Source: Deltaproteobacteria bacterium (GTDB lineage: Bacteria; Myxococcota_A; Polyangia; Polyangiales; Ga0077539). Taken from it: 64,000 bases of DNA. Numbering within the stretch: the stretch's first letter is position 1; each line of letters opens with the position of its first letter. Both the position numbers and the translations under genes were made by a program. Below, piece by piece: positions 43,335-52,165 of this stretch. Location of the stretch: contig CANJUR010000003.1 of the NCBI GenBank assembly GCA_947477565.1, positions 62,001 to 126,000 on the forward strand, given 5' to 3'. The notes under the pieces are model-generated. The model worked only from the letters and a program-made list of their open reading frames with translations, made no database searches and was not told where the DNA came from.

Positions 43335-45261
43335 TCTGGGTCCGCTCGGCGGGGCGAACCGGCACGGGACGAACGACCCGAATCACCGTTGGCACCGGCG
43401 CGGGCGTCCGGCTGATCGGCTCCGGGAGATTGGCGACGGGTGCCGGACACGCCGCGCATGGCGCACACACGGGTGACGGACCCTGAATGAACTGCGGCGC
43501 CGGGGACGGCCGGGCAGCGAGCGCGTACGCGATGGCGTGCGCGATGCCGACGATGAGCAGCGCGTGGGCCATGAAGAGCCCTCCAAGCGCGATGGGCGAG
43601 CGCGTCCATGGGGTCGCAGCCGCGGCGAGGGTGTGAATCACCGCCGTCGGCTCGTCGACAAACAGCAGCGATTCGCGGGCGCTCGGGTGACGTTCGAACG
43701 TGGGCGGGTCCTCCGGTGGGCCGTAGGCAGGCGAAGGCGGCGGAGGCACCTCGACCAGAGGCGGCGGAGAGTTTACCACCATCGGTAAAACGGTCACCGC
43801 GCGAAGGACGGCAGGTTCGACCTCGGCAACGCTCGCGGCCTCGGTCTCGGCAGCGCGGGAGGACGGAGCCACCATGGGGAGCAACGGCGTCGGCTCGTCG
43901 GGCGGCTCAGGCAGCGGGCTCGATGCCTTCTCCGGCGGCGGTGCAACGACGAGCGGAACCGTCGGCGTGACGACCGCCAACGGGGTCTTCTCGTCGGACC
44001 GATCGGGAATCAGAGCCACGAGATCCGTCGGACCGATGACCTCGGGCGAAGGCGGCGCCTGGACGGGAGGATTCACCTCGGAGGGCGTCGGGGCTTCGGC
44101 CGCAACGGCGGCGTGCATTTCCTCCGGGAGCGGCTCGGTGTCGCGAGGCGGCGGCTCCGACTCCTGGACCCGCACGGGGCTTGTTGCGGGCGGCAGCGGA
44201 GCGCGGGGCGGACGGGCCATGGGCGGACGGGACAGGCCATGGACGGGTTCAGTCGCGCTCTTCGCATCGCTCGCGAGAACCTTTCCTACCAACCCTCGCG
44301 GAACGATGGCCTGCGCGACCGCGCCAGCGTTGAGCAGCGTGTTGTTGCGCAGGCTTTGGGACATCACCGGAACCTGCGAGGTGGGTCGATCGTCGAAGAC
44401 GTTGCTCGCCAACGCGCCAGCCATATCGAGTGGATCGATGGCAGCGCGCAACGCTTTGGCGAAGTGTCCGGCAGTGGAGTGCCGGGCATCCGGCGAGAGC
44501 GACCAGGCCCGTTCGAATACGGCATCCAGCGCCGCCGGGAGAACAGGCAGGAGGACGCTGATCCGGTCGCGGACTCCAACCCTCATCGAGTCGAGCGCCA
44601 ACTCCGGAACGTGTGGCCAGGCGGCGCGGCCGGTGAGCAACTCGTACGCGACGGTGGCGAGGCTGAAGACGTCCGCCCGAGGGCCGAGGGACAGCACTCC
44701 CGCGAGTTCTTCCGGCGAACGATACCCTGGACGGACGCCCTCGAACTGCGGACGATCACCGTAGAAGAGGCCCAGCAGGCGCACCTCGTGGGTGTCCCGC
44801 AACACCATGAGGTGCTCCGGGCAGAGCGTGCGGTGAACGACCGAAGGAGTGCGCGCGTGGAGTGCGTCGAGCGCCGCCGACACTTCATTGACGACGTGCA
44901 CGACTGCGAGCGGATCGAGTCCTTTGGGGGTGGCTTCGAGCGCCTCGCGCATCGAGGTGCCCTCGAGAAGTTCAGTGACCTCGAAGGGTCTACCGTCGTC
45001 GAGTTGGCCGACCGCGAGCGTGCGAGGAAGCGATGGATGGACGATCGCCGCGCGGGCCGTCGCGCCTTGAGAAAACCACTCTCCGAGGCCATCGACGAGC
45101 CCGGCATCGAGCACGTGCACTGCGACGATGCCGCCGTCGCCAGAGCGCGCGGCGTAGATCAGTCGGGTGCGGCCCTGCACCACGACGTGCTCGACGGTGT
45201 AGCCCCCCGGAAGCTCTGCGCCTGAAGACAAATCGCCCGGGTCGTTGGGATCAGCCAGCAC
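43297..45261 (-). CDS. Ser/Thr kinase-like protein, probable pseudokinase
   Basis: Kinase-fold sequence (YRSPEELAGVLSLGPRADVFSLATVAYELLTGRAAWP) but VAIK position is VAVH, HRD is HRT (HRTLCPEHL), and DFG position is GLF. Confidence 0.82.
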   Translation of the reverse strand: MLADPNDPGDLSSGAELPGGYTVEHVVVQGRTRLIYAARSGDGGIVAVHVLDAGLVDGLGEWFSQGATARAAIVHPSLPRTLAVGQLDDGRPFEVTELLEGTSMREALEATPKGLDPLAVVHVVNEVSAALDALHARTPSVVHRTLCPEHLMVLRDTHEVRLLGLFYGDRPQFEGVRPGYRSPEELAGVLSLGPRADVFSLATVAYELLTGRAAWPHVPELALDSMRVGVRDRISVLLPVLPAALDAVFERAWSLSPDARHSTAGHFAKALRAAIDPLDMAGALASNVFDDRPTSQVPVMSQSLRNNTLLNAGAVAQAIVPRGLVGKVLASDAKSATEPVHGLSRPPMARPPRAPLPPATSPVRVQESEPPPRDTEPLPEEMHAAVAAEAPTPSEVNPPVQAPPSPEVIGPTDLVALIPDRSDEKTPLAVVTPTVPLVVAPPPEKASSPLPEPPDEPTPLLPMVAPSSRAAETEAASVAEVEPAVLRAVTVLPMVVNSPPPLVEVPPPPSPAYGPPEDPPTFERHPSARESLLFVDEPTAVIHTLAAAATPWTRSPIALGGLFMAHALLIVGIAHAIAYALAARPSPAPQFIQGPSPVCAPCAACPAPVANLPEPISRTPAPVPTVIRVVRPVPVRPAERTQIIRSLPDFGRSR

Positions 45262-45312
45262 GGGGGCACGCTACGCAAGCAGCGGGCGGGACGCCAGCGG
45301 AAGCGCGGAGGG

Positions 45313-45903
45313 TCAGGCCTTCGGGTCTTCGCGGCAGAGCGCGAAGTATTGCTCCATCGCCTTACCGCCCTTGTAAGCGGCGCCGATGGTGACGTGTTCG
45401 GAGACCTTGCGAAGCACGTCGGTCATGCCCGCCCAGACGAAGATACCGGCGCGCGCAGTCGGACCCATGATGGTCGGCCACCCGGCGGGCTTGCGAGGCG
45501 GAACCTTCGCGTAATCGACCAAAATCTCGCCCTTGTCGGTGAGGGTTGCGAGGAAATACCCGGGGCCGGTCACGGCCATCTGGAGGCCGCCGTTGTGGTT
45601 GTAGCCCCACAGCTGGTCGGGCGAATCGTCGCCGTCGGGCCGACAAAACCGCTTCTGGAAATGGCTGAAAACGGGAAGGGAGTTCTTCCCATGGTGGATC
45701 ACCTCGACGAGAGCCTCGCCGGTCGGAACCATCGCATCGAGGGTGAGCGCCTCAGCCCCCGCGCAGGCTTCGTAGAGGAGCTTCATCTGCGCGGGCGACA
45801 GCGAGCGCACGGCGTTGATCCGGGCCCACGGGCCGCAGGTGTCGAGCATGGCGCGCAGTCGATCGAGGTCTAGCTTCGGCTCGAAGAATGTCTGGATGAA
45901 CAT
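45313..45903 (-). CDS. Conserved hypothetical protein
   Basis: 196-aa ORF with non-repetitive composition; longer than overlapping alternatives. Confidence 0.65.
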   Translation of the reverse strand: MFIQTFFEPKLDLDRLRAMLDTCGPWARINAVRSLSPAQMKLLYEACAGAEALTLDAMVPTGEALVEVIHHGKNSLPVFSHFQKRFCRPDGDDSPDQLWGYNHNGGLQMAVTGPGYFLATLTDKGEILVDYAKVPPRKPAGWPTIMGPTARAGIFVWAGMTDVLRKVSEHVTIGAAYKGGKAMEQYFALCREDPKA

Positions 45904-45988
45904 AGCGCCCGCGGATGTAGGCCAGCATCGGTCTCCGGGTAAAGATCCGTGCGGGCGCTCCCTCCACGGGCGCAGGGCAGGACGAGAG

Positions 45989-47206
45989 TTACCGGGCGGT
46001 TCCCTGGACGGAGATCGAAGCGCTGAACTCCACCGTCACCTGCGCCGAGGCGCTAAAGCGACTGGTGATGTCCGCGGCCACGAGGGCCGCCCGCGTCACG
46101 CAGGCGACCGCCGTGAGCCCGACGTTGCTGGCCGCGCTCCCGACGCCATTCAGGCTCGCCACGAAGCTCGGCGCGCTCTGCCGCACGACACGATCGACGC
46201 GACTCGCATTGAGCACGATGCGGGGGTAGTTGCGCTGTAGCGAGGCGATCAAGACGCTGAGTCGCTGCAACGCCGCCGGCGCCACGGTCGCCCGACTCCC
46301 GATGGTGATCTGCGGGCTGGTGCATGTCGCCCGCGCGTTCGCTTGCGCCTCGCAGGCCGCCGAGCACTGCGCGTCGGCTTGCAGATCGTAAGTGCCATCG
46401 CATCGCACGCTGCTCTGTACCGAACACATCCCGCGGCATTGCCCGCGGCACGATCCCTGGCAGCCCGCCGAACAGCTTCCCGCGCAAGAGCCCGTGCAGG
46501 TCGCCGAGCAGCTACCGTTGCACGTTCCGGTGCACGTCCCGACGCAGCGGCCGGTGGCGTCCATCGCGCTGCAGCCCGCGCTGCACTGGCCGACGCAGGT
46601 GCCCATGCACGTGCCCGTGCACATCCCGCTGCACACGCCGGTACAGCCAGCCTCGCAGGTGCCCGTGCACGACCCGCTGCAGCTTCCGGTGCACTGCGCG
46701 ATGAGGTCTCCCGTGCAGCGAGGCACCTCCACCGTCGCCTGCGCGGTGCAGCTGGCGGCGCACTGAGCCGCGAAGCTCACGTCGATCTCACACACCGGCG
46801 GGACAATGGTGACGTCGAGCGTTGCACCGCGCGGAAGCGCCGCTTCGATGATGGTGCGAACCTCCTGCGAGACCCGGCGGCAGGTGTAGGCGACGGGGAG
46901 TTCACCCGCAGTGGAGGCGCGGTACTCCGACGCGGCGACGCCGAGGTCGGTGCCGATGGCGGCGCAGGTCGTGGTGAGACCGTCCGCGATCTCGAGGGTC
47001 GCCGCGTTGAGGTCGAGCGTGGCCTGCAAAAATGCGTCGATCTTCCGAGCATCGGCGGAGGTGCCGAAGGTGGTGAACGTGCGTCCCTCGACGTTGAACG
47101 TCGTCGTCGAGCAGGACGGGTCGCGGAGGTCGTTGGGGCTGACGGTTCCGCAGTCGGTCAGGGCCAGACCGAGCGTCGCGAACACCGGAAGGACGAGTCG
47201 TTTCAT
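45989..47206 (-). CDS. Secreted Cys-rich repeat protein (C-x3-C array)
   Basis: MKRLVLPVFATLGLALTDCG signal; CTGSCSGSCTGTCEAGCTGVCSGMCTGTC... array. Confidence 0.78.
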   Translation of the reverse strand: MKRLVLPVFATLGLALTDCGTVSPNDLRDPSCSTTTFNVEGRTFTTFGTSADARKIDAFLQATLDLNAATLEIADGLTTTCAAIGTDLGVAASEYRASTAGELPVAYTCRRVSQEVRTIIEAALPRGATLDVTIVPPVCEIDVSFAAQCAASCTAQATVEVPRCTGDLIAQCTGSCSGSCTGTCEAGCTGVCSGMCTGTCMGTCVGQCSAGCSAMDATGRCVGTCTGTCNGSCSATCTGSCAGSCSAGCQGSCRGQCRGMCSVQSSVRCDGTYDLQADAQCSAACEAQANARATCTSPQITIGSRATVAPAALQRLSVLIASLQRNYPRIVLNASRVDRVVRQSAPSFVASLNGVGSAASNVGLTAVACVTRAALVAADITSRFSASAQVTVEFSASISVQGTAR

Positions 47207-47253
47207 GATCGCGAGGGTAGATCCGCGACTGGTCGGCGTGGAAGGGGTGACCG

Positions 47254-48228
47254 TCAGTACCGAGCGAGCTTGCGCAGCGCGGCGGTGATTCGCTCGCGCC
47301 CAGGCAGGAGGCTCTGCTCGAGCTTCTTGTTGTAGGGCGAGGGGCGGTCGGCGTAGGCAACCCGGCGCACCGGCCCGTCGAGCCATTCGAAACACTGATC
47401 GGCGATGCGTGCGGCTAGCTCGGCGCCGAAGCCCGCGGTGACGGTGGCCTCGTGCACGATCAGCACCTTGGACGTCTTACGAACCGAGGTAAAGATGGTG
47501 TCCTCGTCGAGGGGCGTGAGGGTGCGCAGGTCGATCACCTCGACGGATACGCCCTCCCTGGCGAGTTCTGCAGCGGCGGCGAGCGACTCGTGCAGCGTCC
47601 ACGACCACGAGAGAATGGTCACGTCGGTGCCCTCTCGCACGATGTTGGCGCGGCCGAGCGGGGTGAGGAGGTCACCGGCGGGCAGTTCTTCCTTCTCGCG
47701 CCGATAGAGAAACCGATGCTCGAGGAAGATGACCGGGTTGGGGTCACGGATGGCGGCCTTGAGCATCCCGAGGGCGTCGCGCGGGGTAGACGGCGCGACC
47801 ACGCAGAGCCCCGGCGTGTGGGCGAACCACGCCTCCGGAGACTGCGAGTGGAAGGGCCCCGCACCGGAGCCGCCGCCGAACGGAAGGCGGATGACCATCG
47901 GTACCGGCGTCTCCCAGCGGTAGTAGGTCTTGGCGACGTTGTTGACGATCTGGTTGAAGCCGCAGGACACGAAGTCCGCGAACTGCATTTCGAGCACCGG
48001 GCGCTTGCCCACGAGGGCTGCGCCGAGGGCCGCACCGACGGCCCCGGACTCCATCAACGGCGTGTTGATCACCCTCAGTCGGCCGTGCTTTTCGAAGAGC
48101 CCCCTTGAAGCGCGAAACGGGCCGCCGAAGGCCGCGATGTCCTGCCCCATCAGGAAAACGCTCGCGTCGCGGTCCATCTCTTCGCCGAGGGCCCGGCGAA
48201 TCGCATCGATGTAGGTCGTCTCAGCCAC
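47254..48228 (-). CDS. 2-oxoacid (pyruvate/branched-chain) dehydrogenase E1 beta subunit
   Basis: TTYIDAIRRALGEEMDRDASVFLMGQDIAAFGGPF...; EHRFLYRREKEELP. Confidence 0.93.
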   Translation of the reverse strand: MAETTYIDAIRRALGEEMDRDASVFLMGQDIAAFGGPFRASRGLFEKHGRLRVINTPLMESGAVGAALGAALVGKRPVLEMQFADFVSCGFNQIVNNVAKTYYRWETPVPMVIRLPFGGGSGAGPFHSQSPEAWFAHTPGLCVVAPSTPRDALGMLKAAIRDPNPVIFLEHRFLYRREKEELPAGDLLTPLGRANIVREGTDVTILSWSWTLHESLAAAAELAREGVSVEVIDLRTLTPLDEDTIFTSVRKTSKVLIVHEATVTAGFGAELAARIADQCFEWLDGPVRRVAYADRPSPYNKKLEQSLLPGRERITAALRKLARY

Positions 48229-49378
48229 CGGTCACCTCCGTAGACTGGCGCGCAAACGCCGTCGCCACTTCACCCGGCGCGAACACCGGCCGCGTCGCTT
48301 CGGCAAGCGACGGCTCTTCGGTCAACAGCGCCCGTTCGACGGCGTCTTCGATGATGTCCCGGGCGGTGGCCGTGACGCGCTCGACCCGCTGCTGGTCTGC
48401 GTGACCACGGGCCAAGAGCGACGCCTCGAAGCGCACCAGCGGATCCTGCTTCAGGTACTCCTCGCGCTCCGCTGCTGGGATCATTTCGTAGCTCCCGTCG
48501 CCCTCCGCGTGACCGCGCATTCGCGGGAGCATGCACTCCAGCAACGTGGCCCCATAGCCTGTCCGGGCGCGCTCGATCGCCCGGTTCATCGCGGCATGTA
48601 CGGCGTCGAAGTCCAGGCCATCGACGGTCTCGCCCGCGATGCCGTAGCCCGGCGCGCGGTCGCTCAGCTTCTCGCACGCATACTGCTCTGAGAGCGGCGT
48701 GCTGAACGCGTAGCGATTGTTCTCCACCACCAGGATTAGCGGGAGTTTCATCACGCCCGCCAGGTTGAGCGCCTCGTGAAAATCCCCCTGCGAGGTCGCT
48801 CCCTCACCGATGAACCCGAGCACGGCGCGGTCGGTGCCGTCTTGTACATTGGCCAGCGCGAGGCCGGCAGCCACGGGGATCATCGCCCCGAGGTGCGAGA
48901 TCATCCCGACGTGCCGGATACCCCACTCGGGCTTGATGAGGCCGTAGTGAAACGAACGATCGACACCCCGGGTAAACCCACCGCGCCGCCCGAACACCTG
49001 GTTCGCGAGCGTGTCGAGCAGCGCCTGCGGGGGCGGGCGGAGAACGTCCCACGCGGTCTGATCGCCGTCCTCGAAGAGAGCGGGCGCGAGGCGGGTCGGG
49101 TCGAGGTAGGTGGTGAGCACCGCGCCGAGATCACGGTGCACGGTGGAGAGCGAGTCGTTGGCGCCGAGGGCGAGGGCGGTTCCGACGGTGGTGCACTCGT
49201 TACCGACGGCGCTGTACCAGCGGCCGATGCGGCCGACGCGGGCCATCGCCTCGAAGCGCGAGTCCCAGGCGCGGGAGAGGCGCATGAAAAAGTGCGCCCG
49301 ACGCAAGACCCGTGGGTCAGTGTCCGCGAGGACGGCAGTGGGCGGGGGAGGGGGTTTCGAGTGCGTCGAGACGACCAT
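48221..49378 (-). CDS. 2-oxoacid dehydrogenase E1 alpha subunit
   Basis: TPP motif GEGATSQGDFHEALNLAGVMKLPLILVVENNRYAFSTP; overlaps E1 beta. Confidence 0.93.
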   Translation of the reverse strand: MVVSTHSKPPPPPTAVLADTDPRVLRRAHFFMRLSRAWDSRFEAMARVGRIGRWYSAVGNECTTVGTALALGANDSLSTVHRDLGAVLTTYLDPTRLAPALFEDGDQTAWDVLRPPPQALLDTLANQVFGRRGGFTRGVDRSFHYGLIKPEWGIRHVGMISHLGAMIPVAAGLALANVQDGTDRAVLGFIGEGATSQGDFHEALNLAGVMKLPLILVVENNRYAFSTPLSEQYACEKLSDRAPGYGIAGETVDGLDFDAVHAAMNRAIERARTGYGATLLECMLPRMRGHAEGDGSYEMIPAAEREEYLKQDPLVRFEASLLARGHADQQRVERVTATARDIIEDAVERALLTEEPSLAEATRPVFAPGEVATAFARQSTEVTGG

Positions 49379-49417
49379 GGCGCGGGGTGTACCGTCGCCG
49401 ACGCGGCTTGCGCAAGA

Positions 49418-49765
49418 TCAACGCGGGCGGCGTAGCTGACCGGAGATGCGGAGCAACGCGGTTCGGGCCACCTCGTCGTCAAAGAGGACGCTCAACTCGC
49501 GGGTGAGGTGATCAAGTGCGTCGATGACCCCGTCGCTTCGCCCGGTGACGGTCTCCGCCTGGGCAGCTTCGCGCAATGCCGCAATGGCGTGCTCGAGGTG
49601 CGTCATCGGGGAGTTCGGAGAAGGGAAATCGATGATGTCCGGCCGGCGCGCCGTCGCCGGATCGCGAAGCAGTGTCAGACGAACCGGCTTGCGCCGTCGA
49701 GCCGCACCACCGCCCTCCAGCACCTGAAACCGTGAACGCATCAGAGAGGGAGCGTCGCCATCCAT
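49418..49765 (-). CDS. Hypothetical small protein
   Basis: ORF divergent from the HTH regulator; start MDGDAPSLMRSRFQ. Confidence 0.5.
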   Translation of the reverse strand: MDGDAPSLMRSRFQVLEGGGAARRRKPVRLTLLRDPATARRPDIIDFPSPNSPMTHLEHAIAALREAAQAETVTGRSDGVIDALDHLTRELSVLFDDEVARTALLRISGQLRRPR

Positions 49766-49801
49766 ACCCCGATGTATTGCGCAAGATATCAACAGCAGTC
49801 A

Positions 49802-49814
49802 AGCAATGATTGCT
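49802..49814. promoter_or_regulatory. Palindrome AGCAAT-g-ATTGCT between divergent genes
   Basis: Perfect 6+1+6 inverted repeat; matching AGCAATATTGCT at 50705-50716. Confidence 0.6.
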
Positions 49815-49845
49815 AAACGCTGGAGTTCCTGATAGATCCGTAGGG

Positions 49846-50478
49846 GTGCCGCGTCCGGTTACGAAGGAGCTCAGCCGACGGAGGCGCGAGCGGCTCGCGG
49901 AGCTGTTCGACGCACTGGGTGCGGTGCGTGGCGCGAAGCTCACCCAGCGGGCCTTCGCGTCCTCCATCGGACGAGAGCAGGGGACCATTGCGGCGATCCT
50001 TGGCGGGCATCGAGCCCTCGGGGGCGACGTGATGCTCGCGGTGGTGCAGGCGTACGGCCTGCCCGTGGACTACTTCGACTCGCCGGTGCAGCCCGATCCG
50101 CGGCCGTTTGCTCGCGCGGTGATCGGTGCGGTTCCAGACCTGGTCGGCGGGGGACGCCGTGCGGCTCCGACGAAGCCTCCGACCGTGCCTCCGATCGCCG
50201 CAAACATGGACGGCGACCCTTCACTCGAAGAAGCCCTCGAGGCGCTGCGCCCCGATCACGCGGTGACGGTGGCTCTGCGGGCGATCCAGCGTGCGGCGGG
50301 TGAGCGAACGACGTCCGAGTGGCTTCGCCTGGCGGTCGGCGCCCAGAGCGCCCACGAGAGGGGCACGCTGCTGGAGTGGTACGACCGCGCGCTCGCCACG
50401 CCGCGCCGCGCGGACCGCCCGGGTGTGCTCCGGCCCGTGGGATCGAGCCCGCGCGCCAAGGCATCCGAGCGCCCCTAA
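49846..50478 (+). CDS. XRE/HTH-like transcriptional regulator
   Basis: LTQRAFASSIGREQGTIAAILGGHRALGGDVMLAVVQAYGLPVDYF HTH. Confidence 0.75.
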   Translation: MPRPVTKELSRRRRERLAELFDALGAVRGAKLTQRAFASSIGREQGTIAAILGGHRALGGDVMLAVVQAYGLPVDYFDSPVQPDPRPFARAVIGAVPDLVGGGRRAAPTKPPTVPPIAANMDGDPSLEEALEALRPDHAVTVALRAIQRAAGERTTSEWLRLAVGAQSAHERGTLLEWYDRALATPRRADRPGVLRPVGSSPRAKASERP

Positions 50479-50550
50479 TGGACATATTCCGTCCGATCCC
50501 TAAACGGACAAATCCAACGAGATCTCGGGACCGATAGGCCAACTTAAAGT

Positions 50551-50567
50551 GTGACATATAATGTCAC
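50551..50567. promoter_or_regulatory. 17-bp palindrome GTGACAT-ata-ATGTCAC
   Basis: Perfect 7-bp arms with 3-nt spacer. Confidence 0.55.
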
Positions 50568-50704
50568 GCATCGATGGTGTGGAACGGCGCGACAGGGTGG
50601 GGCGATCTAACCTGCTTTGCGTATGGACGAGCGAGCGAAGAGCGCAGCGCAGAGCACCCCGGCGAACCGGGGGGTCTTCGTCCCGCGAAGAAGTGAGCCC
50701 TTCA

Positions 50705-50716
50705 AGCAATATTGCT
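50705..50716. promoter_or_regulatory. Palindrome AGCAATATTGCT (second copy)
   Basis: Same arms and similar flanks (TCAAGCAAT...ATTGCTnAA) as 49802-49814. Confidence 0.6.
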
Positions 50717-51051
50717 GAAAGCTGCATTCACAGATCGATCTACGACGAGCGCTGGGTCGAGTCGGCGCAGTTGCGGGTGGTGGATCGCGAGGCGGCGTAG
50801 GCCCAGCAAACCTCACCATGCGAGCGGCGCGCTTCCTCGCTCGGCACGTCGATCTCGCCGCGGAAGCCGTTCAGGCCCTGGCGACGCGACATCAGCGGGT
50901 TCTGTGCGGTTTTGGCAAGAAATCCCGACTGCGAGCAGACCACCATGGCGGGCGAACCTTACCCACGAGGCGCGAATTTACAGGATAAGAGCGGAGGGTT
51001 GCGGGCACCCCGCGGGGCGATCGGGATACACTGCGAACGACCCCACCGCTG

Positions 51052-52158
51052 ATGAACCCTCCGCTGCTCGAGCTGCCCCACCTCCTTGAAATCGCCCACG
51101 CGCGGGCTTCGCTCGCGCCGCGCTTCTACGCGATCGTGTCGGCGCTCGGGTCCCCGCGGGCCGTCTGGGAGGTGCTCCACGGCGCCGGAGTGTTTCCCGA
51201 GCCCGTGGGGCGCTACTACGCCTCGCTACGGCGCTTCGGAGTGGAGACTACCCTCGACGCACTGTTTACCGCCGAGCGGCTGCCCGCGATCCGGCGGTTC
51301 GTAGAGGGACCTCGGACGGTCGGCCCTCCGCGGGTGTCCGTGAGCACCCTTGCGAATCAGTTCTATTGCGAGATGCAGGTGCATCTCGCGCGAACCAACA
51401 CGCTGCGCACCGAAAGCGCCGAGCTTGCTGCGGGCGCGGCCGGACACGCGGCCTTCGAGGCCGAGGCCGAGGAGATCAGCCAGGAAGAGATCAGCGAAGC
51501 CATCACCGCGGGTGAGCCGCTCGAGTTGGTCGAGATGCCCGTGACCGCGGAGATTCACGGCGTGCGCCTCGTCGGACGCGCCGATCGCATCCACCTCGAA
51601 GGCCGACGAGCCCGGCTCGTGCTGGAGTTCAAGTTCTCCGGCCGACGGGAGTTGTTTCCCTCGCACGTGGTGCAGGTCGAAGCGTACGGCCGGATGCTGG
51701 AGTCGATGGGTTTCCAGACTGATCGACTGCTGCACGGCGTGGCCGTGCTCCCGCGCGGTCGGCGAGTGAGCGACGCGCTGGCCCGAAAGATCGCAGAAGC
51801 GGCCTTCGAGGTGGCCCGCGCCGGTCTGAGCGCGACCGATGCACGACCGCCGAGCGGACTTCCCGACCCGCTCTCTGGCCTCACCGTACGGCGGGTCGAT
51901 GACGAGGCGTTCGGGCTGTGGGTGTTTCGCCACTCGAGGCCGCGCGTCGAACGCGACCTGCAATGGGCGACCTCGTACTGGACCGGAGCGCGCCCCCCGG
52001 AAGGGACGCAGGCTCGTGGGAAGTGCCGGGCATGTCCGTTCAATGCAGCGGAGTTGTGCGGGGTATCGAAGGCGCCGCCGGACGGCCGCTACGCAGTGCG
52101 ACGGACGCTGGGACGGTTTGGGGTGACCCACGTCGTCCAGCCAGCGTCGCGACGCTAG
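51052..52158 (+). CDS. Cas4-like PD-(D/E)XK nuclease with Fe-S Cys motif
   Basis: NQFYCEMQVH, GHAAFEAE, GRADRIHLEGRRARLVLEFKFSG (D...ExK), VVQVEAYGRML, CRACPFNAAELCG. Confidence 0.72.
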   Translation: MNPPLLELPHLLEIAHARASLAPRFYAIVSALGSPRAVWEVLHGAGVFPEPVGRYYASLRRFGVETTLDALFTAERLPAIRRFVEGPRTVGPPRVSVSTLANQFYCEMQVHLARTNTLRTESAELAAGAAGHAAFEAEAEEISQEEISEAITAGEPLELVEMPVTAEIHGVRLVGRADRIHLEGRRARLVLEFKFSGRRELFPSHVVQVEAYGRMLESMGFQTDRLLHGVAVLPRGRRVSDALARKIAEAAFEVARAGLSATDARPPSGLPDPLSGLTVRRVDDEAFGLWVFRHSRPRVERDLQWATSYWTGARPPEGTQARGKCRACPFNAAELCGVSKAPPDGRYAVRRTLGRFGVTHVVQPASRR

Positions 52159-52165
52159 CGACGGA

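Noticed and set aside
46343-47335. 330-aa plus-strand Arg/Ala-rich ORF opposite the Cys-rich protein
   Set aside because: Low-complexity shadow of the C-x3-C array.
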